Positions 27,972 through 37,499 of a DNA stretch of 64,000 nt are shown here, in pieces. The DNA comes from Ruminococcus flavefaciens (lineage in GTDB: Bacteria > Bacillota > Clostridia > Oscillospirales > Ruminococcaceae): assembly GCA_002309635.1 (NCBI GenBank), contig DBXO01000011.1:3001-67000 (forward strand). The letters are read 5' to 3'. The notes beneath the pieces were generated by a model. That model was given only the letters and a program-made list of their open reading frames with translations. It made no database searches and was not told the DNA's origin. The position numbers and the translations under genes are program-made. Position 1 is the stretch's first letter. Every line of letters starts with the position of its first letter.

Positions 27972-28824
27972 TGTCATCGCTCCTTTCCGTTTCATTTTTG
28001 ATAATAACGCCGTTAATAAACTCGGCTTCTATAACGCAAAAATGGCTCACCGTTATACGCTTTACGCAGGATTTCAGCAAGCCAATGTCAAGATTATTAA
28101 GTTGATCCCTGTTATCAATCAGAGACTTCAAAAGTTCTGTTTTCTGATTAACATCACTGTACGTGCAGTGCTTGTATTTCAGTTCTGCAAGTCTGAGAAT
28201 ATCGTTTCTTATTTCCTCAGCAGTTTTAGTGCCATTATCAATGGCACGATCAATTTCAGATTGTTTGCAGCGAATTTCAGAAATCGGAATATACTCGCTT
28301 ACTGTTGCTTCTGCTTCAATAAGCACATGATTTGCAATTACAGTATTCAGAATATCCAGTATCGCACCTATCAGCAGTTCATCTGTCATTTTGAATAAGA
28401 ATGGACGGCATTCATGATTTCGGCAGTCCCATAATTCAGCTTTTGTTCGGAACAGCCGCTTACCGCACTCTTTGCATACTGTAAGGTTGCGGACTTCCTG
28501 CAACTCGTCAGGAATTATGCAAAGGGAAGTAGCTTTTGCACTCTTGTGCTCATTTACTTTCCTGAATACATCTTCACTTATAAGTTGTGGGTAAACATCC
28601 GTACCGAGATATTTTTCGTTCTCAAGCACTCGCTTTACCATATTCTTGTTCCATATCTTATCCTCGCTATATGGGACTTTCATATTGATCGCGATACTTT
28701 CAAGACTCTTTCCCACCATATACTCGCTGAAAATAGTCAGCACAGCAAGCACCTCCGCAGGGTTAGTGGTTATTATACCGTTCTGCATCATGTAACCGAA
28801 TGGTATTCTTCTGTTTTTACTCAT
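27919..28824 (-). CDS. Recombinase-domain protein B lacking the catalytic resolvase domain
   Basis: About 301 residues. It begins directly with a recombinase domain (IPFGYMMQNG, NEKYLGTDVYPQLI) and a zinc ribbon (CKECGKRLFRTKAELWDC...C), then a coiled coil. There is no resolvase catalytic domain or catalytic Ser. Such short partners occur in recombinase sets of Clostridia elements and probably act as directionality or DNA-binding partners. The start at 28824 is set by the conserved MSKNRRIPFGY; the ribosome site GGAGGTG is near. Overlap with recombinase A suggests coupled synthesis. Confidence 0.8.
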   Translation of the reverse strand: MSKNRRIPFGYMMQNGIITTNPAEVLAVLTIFSEYMVGKSLESIAINMKVPYSEDKIWNKNMVKRVLENEKYLGTDVYPQLISEDVFRKVNEHKSAKATSLCIIPDELQEVRNLTVCKECGKRLFRTKAELWDCRNHECRPFLFKMTDELLIGAILDILNTVIANHVLIEAEATVSEYIPISEIRCKQSEIDRAIDNGTKTAEEIRNDILRLAELKYKHCTYSDVNQKTELLKSLIDNRDQLNNLDIGLLKSCVKRITVSHFCVIEAEFINGVIIKNETERSDDNGSGSKCKDNSCQATSS

Positions 28825-28895
28825 CTTCTGCACCTCCTTTCCGACACCACTATACCACAAAGGAGGCGTTTTTTCTATTCACCACAACCGACAAA

Positions 28896-28926
28896 AATGC
28901 TCCCTGTGTTTTGGTCAGGAAGCACT
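28896..28926 (-). terminator. Terminator closing the cargo block
   Basis: In the minus-strand RNA, a 9-bp stem (28898-28906 with 28916-28924, one G-U pair) precedes a T run. Its sequence closely resembles the terminator at 31507-31534. Confidence 0.65.
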
Positions 28927-28972
28927 ATGTAATCTGGTTACTTATCAGCCATAATTGAAGTACAGCTTTATT

Positions 28973-29347
28973 TTAATTGTCTATGTAAACAAACGACTGC
29001 GGAGCTGCTTTTACTCCAAAATCCTGTAACTTTTTTGACTGTGAATACTTTTTCACTTTTCCAAGACAGTAAGCAAATGCTGTTTCACGATTATGAAAAT
29101 ATGAGTCAAAAAATCTCTTTTTTATACCTGCATTTTTTGAAGTTTTTTTCCAAACATCATTAGGAGTTCCCTGAATAAGATCAGTAACTTCGACTTCGGC
29201 AACTACTTTCATTTCAGGAGCAGTAGAATAAATAATTATACTTTCAATCTTTCGTTTACATTTTATTTTTCTGAATTCATATTTTTTAGTACCAGCAAGA
29301 ATATTGCTGACATGTTCAGGATTGATGGACATCAAAACCTTACACAC
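28973..29347 (-). CDS. ASCH/PUA-like domain protein
   Basis: 124 residues. The N-terminal VLMSINPEHVSNILAGTKKYEFRK is the standard opening of an ASCH domain, a PUA-like fold that binds RNA or modified nucleotides and in some members cleaves RNA. The start is GTG (29347), seven bases after GGAGG. It lies 33 bp after the GNAT gene and is probably its functional partner. It is part of the cargo between recombinases. The ligand is unknown. Confidence 0.75.
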   Translation of the reverse strand: MCKVLMSINPEHVSNILAGTKKYEFRKIKCKRKIESIIIYSTAPEMKVVAEVEVTDLIQGTPNDVWKKTSKNAGIKKRFFDSYFHNRETAFAYCLGKVKKYSQSKKLQDFGVKAAPQSFVYIDN

Positions 29348-29380
29348 AATACCGCCTCCAATTATATATTAGTTTCTATT

Positions 29381-30448
29381 TTATTTAATCAGTTTGTTTT
29401 CATCTTGTTTTGCTAGTGATAGAATTGCCCTGAAATCATTCATCGAGTATATTGCTTGATAAGGATGTATATTTTCCCATATTCCACAACTATTAAGTGT
29501 ATAATGATTTACATTACAGCCCTCACCAAATGCATGATTATAGACCAATTCCAAAACAAAAACATTCTTTTGTTTTTCATAAAACTCTTTTATTTTATTA
29601 TATGTAAATACAGATTTGTTACCTACTAGTTTAACATACTCATCGAATGATTTAATATAATCCCAGTTTTGCTTTATTATTTCAAAACGCACTATTGTTC
29701 CGTATGAAGTGACAACAGATTTGAAGGTTTTTTGCTCTTCGCTTATTCGATAAATCATTATTGGCATACCCGGAGAATATGCAGGGATACTGTATGAGAA
29801 ACCGATATATGTTTTTGTCATCCCATTAGCAGCAGCGAATTCTTCAGTATCCTGTTTTGTGTTCTTCAACTCTGAATATGGAAATATTTTATCATGCCAT
29901 TCCGCTTCAATTGGAAGCATTGCAAAAGCTCTTGTTTCTTTATTGATAAAAGGGAAGGAAGTGTATGGAGTCATAAAATTGATTGCATTCTTGCTTCTAA
30001 TATAAACGCCTTCGTTTCTCGAATTATATCCTGCGAGTTCAAAGCCAAACTTTTGAAGCATTTCAATCAATTTTCTATGCTTATCAAAAACTGTAACATA
30101 TATTTCCTCATCATCAGATTCGAGCCAGTTCCACAAAGCAATTCCGATAGCTCCTTCTCCTAATCTATTACCTTCAACTCGATCAGAGAGCTTTAACGTG
30201 CTTATTTTAAGTCTGCTGCACTTTGGGAGTATTTGATTAGCCAGAGGAATTTCTTCGCACTCCCCAACTTTAAGCATAACAAATGCTCCGATACCATTAT
30301 CATCTATGTATGCAAAGGCTTGTTTGCCCTCATTAGCCTTTTTGTTATACCATTCTTCAAATTCGGGATAATCCTCTTTTAAAGAATTAAAAAAGCTATC
30401 ATTAATATCGAGCTCAGATAATTTCTTCCATTTATATGCTCCAGCCAT
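29381..30448 (-). CDS. GNAT-like acetyltransferase with a C-terminal extension
   Basis: About 355 residues, twice the size of a plain GNAT enzyme. The N-terminal 160 residues fit a GNAT fold: AFAYIDDNGIGAFVMLKV, then an acetyl-CoA loop-like NRLGEGAIGIALWNW and FGFELAGY. The C-terminal part (about 170-355) contains TKTYIGFSYSIPAYSPGMP and resembles a second nucleotide- or RNA-linked domain that I cannot name. The start at 30448 follows AAGGGGG. Position beside ASCH and AbiH genes suggests a toxin-like or defence role; this is inference. Confidence 0.65.
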   Translation of the reverse strand: MAGAYKWKKLSELDINDSFFNSLKEDYPEFEEWYNKKANEGKQAFAYIDDNGIGAFVMLKVGECEEIPLANQILPKCSRLKISTLKLSDRVEGNRLGEGAIGIALWNWLESDDEEIYVTVFDKHRKLIEMLQKFGFELAGYNSRNEGVYIRSKNAINFMTPYTSFPFINKETRAFAMLPIEAEWHDKIFPYSELKNTKQDTEEFAAANGMTKTYIGFSYSIPAYSPGMPIMIYRISEEQKTFKSVVTSYGTIVRFEIIKQNWDYIKSFDEYVKLVGNKSVFTYNKIKEFYEKQKNVFVLELVYNHAFGEGCNVNHYTLNSCGIWENIHPYQAIYSMNDFRAILSLAKQDENKLIK

Positions 30449-30465
30449 AAACACGCCCCCTTAGT

Positions 30466-31383
30466 TTAGATTAATAGATCATTTAGTGAATAAAAAACGA
30501 TTTTATTTGAAAAAGAATATATCTTCAAATCGTCTATACTTGGTTTACCATCAAACTGTGAAATGAACCATGTTCTAGGATTGGTTATGCTATCTATAAT
30601 TTCCATATAGTCGCCATCTACATCAGACATGGAATGTCCCATGACACAAATTTGATCAACTTTATCAGGAATACTCTTCAAGAAATCTTCTAATCGCTTA
30701 AGTTGCAGCTCTTTCTTTAAGCCATCGTAAAATTCGGCGATACTTTCTCTTTGAGTGTCAATATAGTAATCTCGACCATCATCCGATGGATCAAAATTGT
30801 GATCTCGATACTTATTAGAATTATTGCCATCTTTATACCCGAACAACAGCTCCTCGCCCGATGCGTAATATCCATGAATATGAAATATTGGAATATTCTT
30901 CGGATCATACAGTTTTTCAATCGTAGAAGTATAATTGAAGTTAATAATGGCTGCTACATTTTGAAATACATTATATATTCGTGTATTAGATTTATCAATA
31001 TCCTTATTCGCTGTTTCAACCATCTCACGTAAGCTTCCGAATATAGCCTGCCTTAAACTCTTTAAATGTTCATTAACATTCCAAATTGTATCATCTCTAT
31101 CGGATTCATGGTCGGACAGATAATCGGGGAAGGTGACAATTTGCTCTTCTATTTCATCCAAATTAAGCTCACTGAAAGATTTCTCATATTCTCCCCAGTT
31201 GATGCCGTAACTCTCAAACAAATCATAAGCATTATCAAAACTGCCATATATTCTCTTTTTTGAAAGGAGTTTATAATAATCGGATGTGCCTGTATGCAGA
31301 TTATGATGCATATCAAAGCCATTTCCTATTATGTATAGGGTATTGTGATTTATAAATGCATCATTCATATCTACAGATTTCAT
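30466..31383 (-). CDS. AbiH-family abortive infection protein
   Basis: 305 residues. The AbiH signature is seen in order: LYIIGNGFDMHHNLHT near the N-terminus, INFNYTSTIEKLY in the middle, IFHIHGYYASGEELLFGY, and CVMGHSMSDVDGDY near the C-terminus. AbiH of lactococci aborts phage infection by an unknown mechanism; the fold is SIR2/Rossmann-like in general outline. It lies between the GNAT gene and the YobI-like NTPase on the same strand, in low-G+C cargo. Confidence 0.85.
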   Translation of the reverse strand: MKSVDMNDAFINHNTLYIIGNGFDMHHNLHTGTSDYYKLLSKKRIYGSFDNAYDLFESYGINWGEYEKSFSELNLDEIEEQIVTFPDYLSDHESDRDDTIWNVNEHLKSLRQAIFGSLREMVETANKDIDKSNTRIYNVFQNVAAIINFNYTSTIEKLYDPKNIPIFHIHGYYASGEELLFGYKDGNNSNKYRDHNFDPSDDGRDYYIDTQRESIAEFYDGLKKELQLKRLEDFLKSIPDKVDQICVMGHSMSDVDGDYMEIIDSITNPRTWFISQFDGKPSIDDLKIYSFSNKIVFYSLNDLLI

Positions 31384-31506
31384 TTTCAGCCATCCTTCCT
31401 GTCAGTTTATATATATAACATACTAATTCAGAAAGCTGTATTACAGCTGGATCTTACTATAATTATACATTATTACGAGCAGAATTTCAATAGTTTGACA
31501 ATAAAA

Positions 31507-31534
31507 ATGCTCCCTGTTTTTGAGCAAGGAGCAT
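31507..31534 (-). terminator. Terminator after the YobI-like NTPase
   Basis: A 10-bp stem in the minus-strand RNA (31507-31516 with 31525-31534), followed by a T run. It starts 17 bp past the stop codon. Confidence 0.75.
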
Positions 31535-31551
31535 GATTTGTTATTTTTTGC

Positions 31552-34500
31552 TTACAATGATGTTTTTGTAGATTGACCCATGTTTTTAACTTTGCATACT
31601 ATTATTCTAGTTTCAATCTTATCTTTCAATAGTTTTCGCACGTCGCTCTTATTATGACTGTCTTGAATAGAAAAACTGGTAATATATTCTTTTTTCTCCA
31701 AATATTCTGCCAGTTTTTCATTCTCAATAGAATACCTCAGCTTAACATCGTGACGTCTTGTTCTATCATCAAGGTCTTTATAGATTTTATTAAGCTTTTT
31801 GAAGCATCGTTCCAAGTCATCACACCCTAAGAGCCTATAATTATTAAGCAATAACTTGTTTTGATTATTTTCATCAAGTTCTTCCCAGGCTTTAAAAAAT
31901 ATCTCCTTATTGATCACGTAAGCATTGCCAACTATTATTTGTGCAAGGCTTTTACTCATAAAATCACAGGCATATTTACTGATCAATGTCTGTTTCGTAT
32001 TATGTGGAATTTGGGGACTAATAACCAGATCATATAATAAATCCTCATTTATAGTAATATCATCCATATTACTAATGTAATCATTCTGATTAATAATCAA
32101 GAATTCCAGCCTCAAATCAGGATGTGCTTCTGAAATGGCCTCATAATTCTCAGTTGAAAATGGAACTGCTTTCTTTTCAATCAAAATCTTCATTTTACTA
32201 TCAGAAATTGTATCATATGTGGAAGAAAAGCTACTGATATTTAAAGAACTAATCAGCTTACTAAATACGTTATCCTCAATGTCGCTTGTTATTATATCTT
32301 CCTTTAGCTTATCTGTAACCTCCCTGCCCTCAGATTGCACAATCGAATCACAATGAGAAGAAATGAACGCTTTTAATTCATTAGAAAAACCAAAGTTATC
32401 ATGATATATATTAATGTTCCCACAGTTGGCAGCAACTTTACTATCTTTAAATAACTGACCCCATATTAACTTAACACATTCAGGTTTGTCATCTATTAAG
32501 TCTCCACAAAACTGGCTAATATCGGAAACACAAAATTCTTCATGGTTAATAATATGAGTTCTCATTTCGTTATCTTCCAGATATTCTTTAGTTAGTATAA
32601 TTATACTATCAATATCCTCATGTATGTTCTTCTCATCAAAGAAAATAGAGCTCATATATATACCAAATTTTTCATGTATGTAAGTAAGAAGAGGTTCATA
32701 ATTAAGCTTTAAAATGGTAGAATAATTCTTAGTGGTTAATTCATCCAACAATGTAGCATTTTTATATTTTACTATTTCTCTTATCATGTAACTATTAATT
32801 ACATAATAGTCATTATCAAAAATAAAGTCTATAATATCAGTATCAACATTTTCAGATGATATTTTTTCAAATTCTATACTCAATTCAGAGATTATTTTCT
32901 TCAGTTTTTCATTTTCCAAAACAGTCTCCTGTGATTTATCAATCAAATCATGAATAATATCGCTGTGCTCGATCATAAATTTACTAATTAGTCCTTTATC
33001 GTTTGAATCATCATAAAAATAGCAACTCGAATCCTCCTGCTCTTTTATATCTTCTATATCAGCATAGGCAAAGATTAACCTTAAATAAAAAGTCTTTCTT
33101 TCATATGTTATTTTAGAATTGTTATATATTACCTCCCACATCTCTTGCCATATATGTGATAAAATCTTTATAAATTTAGCTTTATTCTTACAATTTTCAA
33201 TAAATCCATCTATAAACTCCCACGGCACTTCATCGTCATTTGATAACTGTTCAATAAAGGCCTCTAGCTTACTATTGTTTTTATCAGAAGATAGCAAGCT
33301 ATTTAATAAATCATAATTATATATTTCCCTTGAATGAAATTCAAATTCCTGAAGTTGAGAGATAATCATATTAGTTTTGGTTAATGAATACACATAATCT
33401 AATTTAACATGATTCTTCACAGATAAAATAAAGTTCATGTCATCTATGGTCAGACTTATCCCCTTAAAATAATTGATATAATTAGCATATTTCTCGTTAA
33501 TATAGCCTCGTCGCAATAAAAATGTCAACAATTTATTTGCTCGTACTTTTTCAGGTAATACTTTTTCAACATCAAATACTTCAATTAACTTTTTTAAAGA
33601 ATATGTATTAATTTCTCGTATTTTGTTTTTATTATTCTCTATAGCCTTTAATGCTTCATGTTTTTTTGATTCAAAAAGATTATTCCATCTTTTTATGTAT
33701 GATTCTAGAATTTCATTTTTGCAATTAATAGAGTCGTTATTACCATTCCACACTCGATAATCAATAATCACGTGTTGACCGTACAACTTATTAATATCAA
33801 AACTATCATTCATGATAGAATTTATACTATACTCTGTGCGATTGTGAATATCTCCAATTCTTAACCTATAAACTTGACCGTTCCAACCTGTTAAAGCTGA
33901 CAACATAGCAATTTTTATTTCGCGTTTTTCATTTAATACTTCGTTTTCAGCTTCATCAATCTGTTGCTCATATCTTTCTATCTGTAATACTAATTCTTTT
34001 GTTACCTCTCTTTTACTCTGATTAATTTTACTAAAAGCTTCTTTTACAATGCCTGTTTCAGCTTGAAGATCTGCAAAATCCTTTGGATAAAGATTCTTAA
34101 ATATTATTAAGGACATCATTTCTTCATCTTTTAGTTTAAGGTTCTGTCTATTACGCAATGTTCTTCTGTAAAGTATAAATTCATTGTAAATATTATGAAG
34201 CACTCTCATATCGGTAATATAAGGTGCAACGTCAAATATGTATTCCTGGGAAATACCATGTTTCTTATCCTTATCATTAATATGAAGCATTTCTATTAAT
34301 ACATCAGCTGAATTTGTCGAATTCATTACTGGGATTACAGGTATTATATAATCGAAGAACTTAGTTCTGTCCTCATTGGAAAAAATGTCATCTCTGACAG
34401 CATAAATAAATTTTATGATCTTACGTTTCCTTATATTATCATAATTGTTTAATAACGTATTCAATTCTCTTATTTTTTCAAATAATTCAATATCATTGAA

Positions 34501-35295
34501 CCGATCTAAATCTTCAAAAAAAACATAACAATAATCCGTCGCTTCAAAGAAATACATAATTTCATCTAAATTTTTATTAAAAATAGTATCTGGATCGACT
34601 TTGCTTTCTACTTTGGTATCAGCAGGCAGTTTTATTTCTTTTATTTGAGCATTTGATAATAATTTGAACGTTAATTTGGACACCATAAATACAGAAATTA
34701 AAATAACTGCAATAAATACAAACCACGACATGACAGATGGGAAACTATATTTATTGCCAGCCTCGATAATTTTATCTGAAATCCCCTTTATTATATATGG
34801 AGCGAATATGTATACGAAAAAAGCTACTAAAATTATTAAAGCTACTAAATAAGAAAAAACTTTACACTTACTAATCTTATGTAGTTTCCTATATCTGCTT
34901 TGAGGTATCTCGCTATAATCTACTTTATAAAAAAGTTGTTTCAGTATACTTTTCTCCAACAATCCCATTGAAGGTGCATTATTATCATTCATATTATCTC
35001 CTGATTCAAATGAAGCTATTGATATATTAATCGCCTTCTTATTAACTTTGGGATTATTCTTTAAAAATGTTTCAATAATACTACTCTTTCCCGAACCGTA
35101 TGGACCTGATATAGCAATGTTTCTCACTTTATCATTTTTTAATGCTATATTGAAAGCATAAAAATATTCTGATTTATCCGGTATATTATCTATTGGTGCC
35201 AAATCAACATAATCCAAATTATTTTCATCGATTGACTTATTGGATTCTTCATGTTTAAAGATGTTTTTTATTCTTGCTAACAAGTTGAACTCCAT
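31552..35295 (-). CDS. YobI-family membrane P-loop NTPase
   Basis: 1247 residues. Conserved N-terminal YVDLAPIDNI, Walker A GPYGSGKSS (64-72), two membrane helices (about 150-175 and 190-215) inside the NTPase domain and a Walker B-like YVFFEDLDRF. A very long helical C-terminal region follows, suited to a sensor or scaffold. The architecture matches YobI/KAP-type NTPases anchored at the membrane. The family has no fixed function; placement next to AbiH suggests anti-phage activity. It has a good ribosome site (GGGAGG) and its own terminator. G+C is very low, unlike the transfer genes. Confidence 0.8.
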   Translation of the reverse strand: MEFNLLARIKNIFKHEESNKSIDENNLDYVDLAPIDNIPDKSEYFYAFNIALKNDKVRNIAISGPYGSGKSSIIETFLKNNPKVNKKAINISIASFESGDNMNDNNAPSMGLLEKSILKQLFYKVDYSEIPQSRYRKLHKISKCKVFSYLVALIILVAFFVYIFAPYIIKGISDKIIEAGNKYSFPSVMSWFVFIAVILISVFMVSKLTFKLLSNAQIKEIKLPADTKVESKVDPDTIFNKNLDEIMYFFEATDYCYVFFEDLDRFNDIELFEKIRELNTLLNNYDNIRKRKIIKFIYAVRDDIFSNEDRTKFFDYIIPVIPVMNSTNSADVLIEMLHINDKDKKHGISQEYIFDVAPYITDMRVLHNIYNEFILYRRTLRNRQNLKLKDEEMMSLIIFKNLYPKDFADLQAETGIVKEAFSKINQSKREVTKELVLQIERYEQQIDEAENEVLNEKREIKIAMLSALTGWNGQVYRLRIGDIHNRTEYSINSIMNDSFDINKLYGQHVIIDYRVWNGNNDSINCKNEILESYIKRWNNLFESKKHEALKAIENNKNKIREINTYSLKKLIEVFDVEKVLPEKVRANKLLTFLLRRGYINEKYANYINYFKGISLTIDDMNFILSVKNHVKLDYVYSLTKTNMIISQLQEFEFHSREIYNYDLLNSLLSSDKNNSKLEAFIEQLSNDDEVPWEFIDGFIENCKNKAKFIKILSHIWQEMWEVIYNNSKITYERKTFYLRLIFAYADIEDIKEQEDSSCYFYDDSNDKGLISKFMIEHSDIIHDLIDKSQETVLENEKLKKIISELSIEFEKISSENVDTDIIDFIFDNDYYVINSYMIREIVKYKNATLLDELTTKNYSTILKLNYEPLLTYIHEKFGIYMSSIFFDEKNIHEDIDSIIILTKEYLEDNEMRTHIINHEEFCVSDISQFCGDLIDDKPECVKLIWGQLFKDSKVAANCGNINIYHDNFGFSNELKAFISSHCDSIVQSEGREVTDKLKEDIITSDIEDNVFSKLISSLNISSFSSTYDTISDSKMKILIEKKAVPFSTENYEAISEAHPDLRLEFLIINQNDYISNMDDITINEDLLYDLVISPQIPHNTKQTLISKYACDFMSKSLAQIIVGNAYVINKEIFFKAWEELDENNQNKLLLNNYRLLGCDDLERCFKKLNKIYKDLDDRTRRHDVKLRYSIENEKLAEYLEKKEYITSFSIQDSHNKSDVRKLLKDKIETRIIVCKVKNMGQSTKTSL

Positions 35296-35485
35296 AATAT
35301 ATACCTCCCGATTGATACCATATTTTGCAATTTTATTGTAACATATTTTATATGATATATCAATGGAAAAAGCACCAAATTTATGAATATATCGAAGATT
35401 AATCCTTTACAATCTTACAAATCGTAATTAATTGCCTCTATGGCACACTCTTTCTATAAATACTAATGTGTTACAGCAATCTATG

Positions 35486-37003
35486 TTATAATTCCTCAGT
35501 AAATATCAAGCTTCCAACAATGTAAAATTCGAGTATGCTGTCATTGACAATGATCTTATCTATTAAAAATTCAAAAGCCTGCGGCTCGAATTCGATCATT
35601 ATATTCTCACGCTTTTCAAAATACCCTATGAGCATTTCTATGTTGTTCAGCATAGTATCATCTGACTGCGATAACAAACGGATATCTTTGTACAGCTTAT
35701 TAATCCTTACATTTACCTCTATATTTTGATCTATAAGTTTAGCTTCATTAAGAAATCCCTTTGTCCGAAGCGCTGCTAAAACTTTCAGCTGTTCCTTTAA
35801 CTTCAATACGTTTCGACGCAGTTCAATGATATTTGCACTGCCGTTTGCTTTTTTAGTCATTGCTTCCTGCAGTGACTTATGCATAGAAATTATCAATTCC
35901 GAATAATTTGAATACAGTATATTGAATAGCCTTATAAAAGCATCTTTCACGCTGTCTTCTGATATTTTTTTTGCTTCACACAGTCTTGCGCTGTAATCAT
36001 GCTTATTGCATACCCAATAAAACTTATCCCTGCACTTTTTTCGATGGAAATTGCTATTACATTTACCGCATACTATCTTTTTTGAAAATGGATGCTCTTT
36101 TCTCTCTGTGTTATTTATAAAACGCTGCTCCAATATCTTCTGAGCAATTTCAAATGTTTCTCTTGAAATTATCGGTTCATGAGTGTTTTCGATATAGTAC
36201 ATATCCTTTTCGCCTTTATTCAAGCACCTTTTCCGTGCAAAAATATCAGGACAAAAAGTTTTTTGAAACAACGAATCACCAATATACCTTTCATTTCTCA
36301 GGATATAGCCGATCGTAGAATATGAAAGCTTTACTATCCCTGCATATTTCTTATTGATAAAATCGACAGTACTTTGAATACCTTTTCCATTTACATAATT
36401 ATTAAATATATCCCGTACGATAACAGCTTCATTTTCATTAACTGCTAATCCTTTATTTTTAAGTATATACCCAAAAGGAGCATGGACCTGAGAATAGGTT
36501 CCGTTTTTCATCTTTCTGCGTATGCTCCATTTCATGTTCTCTGAAATAGAAATGGATTCTTCCTGTGCCAGTCCGCCCATAATTGTAATCATAAGTTCGT
36601 CGTTAATATTCGCGGTATCAATGTTCTCTTTTTCAAACATAACAGTGATACCAAGTGATGTCAGTTCCCTGATATTTTTCAAGCAGTCTCTTGTGTTACG
36701 GGCGAAGCGGCTGATAGATTTCGTATAAACTCGATCTATTCTTCCTTTTCTACAATCGGCTATCAAGCGTAGGAACTCTGTCCTCTTTTCCGTGGATGTA
36801 CCTGTGATGCCCTCATCTGCGTAAATATCAATGAGAGTCTCAGTTTCGGAGTCCTCGAATTTATGGCTGTAATATGTCAGCTGAGAGTTATATGAATTGA
36901 GCTGATCGTCACTGCTCGATGATACCCTGCAATATGCAGCTACTCGCAATAAGCGCCGTACATCATCTGTGACTTGCGGCTGTATAACCGTAACTGTTGG
37001 CAT
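35486..37003 (-). CDS. Large serine recombinase C
   Basis: About 505 residues. The resolvase domain has catalytic Ser28 in AAYCRVSSSS, ADEGITGTST and SRFARNTRDC; then come the recombinase domain (APFGYILKNKG, NERYIGDSLFQKTF), a zinc ribbon (CGKCNSNFHRKKC) and a coiled coil. The start at 37003 is set by AGGAGGTG. It is the first recombinase in transcription order. In compact elements the three genes are adjacent; here about 6.6 kb of other genes separates it from recombinase B. Confidence 0.92.
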   Translation of the reverse strand: MPTVTVIQPQVTDDVRRLLRVAAYCRVSSSSDDQLNSYNSQLTYYSHKFEDSETETLIDIYADEGITGTSTEKRTEFLRLIADCRKGRIDRVYTKSISRFARNTRDCLKNIRELTSLGITVMFEKENIDTANINDELMITIMGGLAQEESISISENMKWSIRRKMKNGTYSQVHAPFGYILKNKGLAVNENEAVIVRDIFNNYVNGKGIQSTVDFINKKYAGIVKLSYSTIGYILRNERYIGDSLFQKTFCPDIFARKRCLNKGEKDMYYIENTHEPIISRETFEIAQKILEQRFINNTERKEHPFSKKIVCGKCNSNFHRKKCRDKFYWVCNKHDYSARLCEAKKISEDSVKDAFIRLFNILYSNYSELIISMHKSLQEAMTKKANGSANIIELRRNVLKLKEQLKVLAALRTKGFLNEAKLIDQNIEVNVRINKLYKDIRLLSQSDDTMLNNIEMLIGYFEKRENIMIEFEPQAFEFLIDKIIVNDSILEFYIVGSLIFTEEL

Positions 37004-37157
37004 TTCTGCCACCTCCTGTCTCAGCCACATTATATCGTTTTTCCCCTCAAAAAGTAATCACCACAACCACCTATTTTTCGGTGTTGAAACTGTGCAGAAC
37101 CGACTACTGTCCGTTGGCTTCAACATTGCAGTTGTGCTTTTATTCATCAAAAATGGC

Positions 37158-37322
37158 TTATATATTAAGCTCCCATTCGGCAGCAGTCGGATATTTATTC
37201 TTTATATCATCGTAGCATTTTTCCTCGATCTTTTTCTTTTGATCCTCTGTCAATTTTTTCTGCTGTTCAAGAAAGATATGTATAAAAGCACACATAACAT
37301 CAGCCTGACCGTATTTTTTCAT
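37158..37322 (-). CDS. Small conserved-type protein upstream of recombinase C
   Basis: 54 residues (MKKYGQADVMCAFIHIFLEQ...), mainly helical, with AAAGGAG eight bases before ATG. It overlaps the preceding Cys-rich small gene by 23 bp. I know no family; the position suggests a recombination or regulation accessory. Confidence 0.6.
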   Translation of the reverse strand: MKKYGQADVMCAFIHIFLEQQKKLTEDQKKKIEEKCYDDIKNKYPTAAEWELNI

Positions 37323-37473
37323 TTTTTCGCTCCTTTACACATTTTTGTCGCGTACATAGTATGTATCCCGATGTATTGTCAGCCCAAACACAGCTTTTAC
37401 ATTTATATTCAGGCTTTAATTCTGCTGTTTTAAGCTTTTTCCTGAGTTTATCCCATTCAAGGCTATCTTCCAA
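37300..37473 (-). CDS. Small Cys-rich protein, possible zinc-binding accessory
   Basis: 57 residues with a TTG start (37473), nine bases after AGGGAG. Two cysteine pairs (CKSC and C-x4-C in ILCTRQKCV) suggest a zinc site. It lies directly downstream of the structured non-coding region and overlaps the next small gene. Similar tiny Cys-rich ORFs sit before recombinase genes in other Clostridia elements, from general knowledge. Confidence 0.55.
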   Translation of the reverse strand: MEDSLEWDKLRKKLKTAELKPEYKCKSCVWADNTSGYILCTRQKCVKERKNEKIRSG

Positions 37474-37499
37474 GCTATCACGCTCCCTGTATCATTAAT

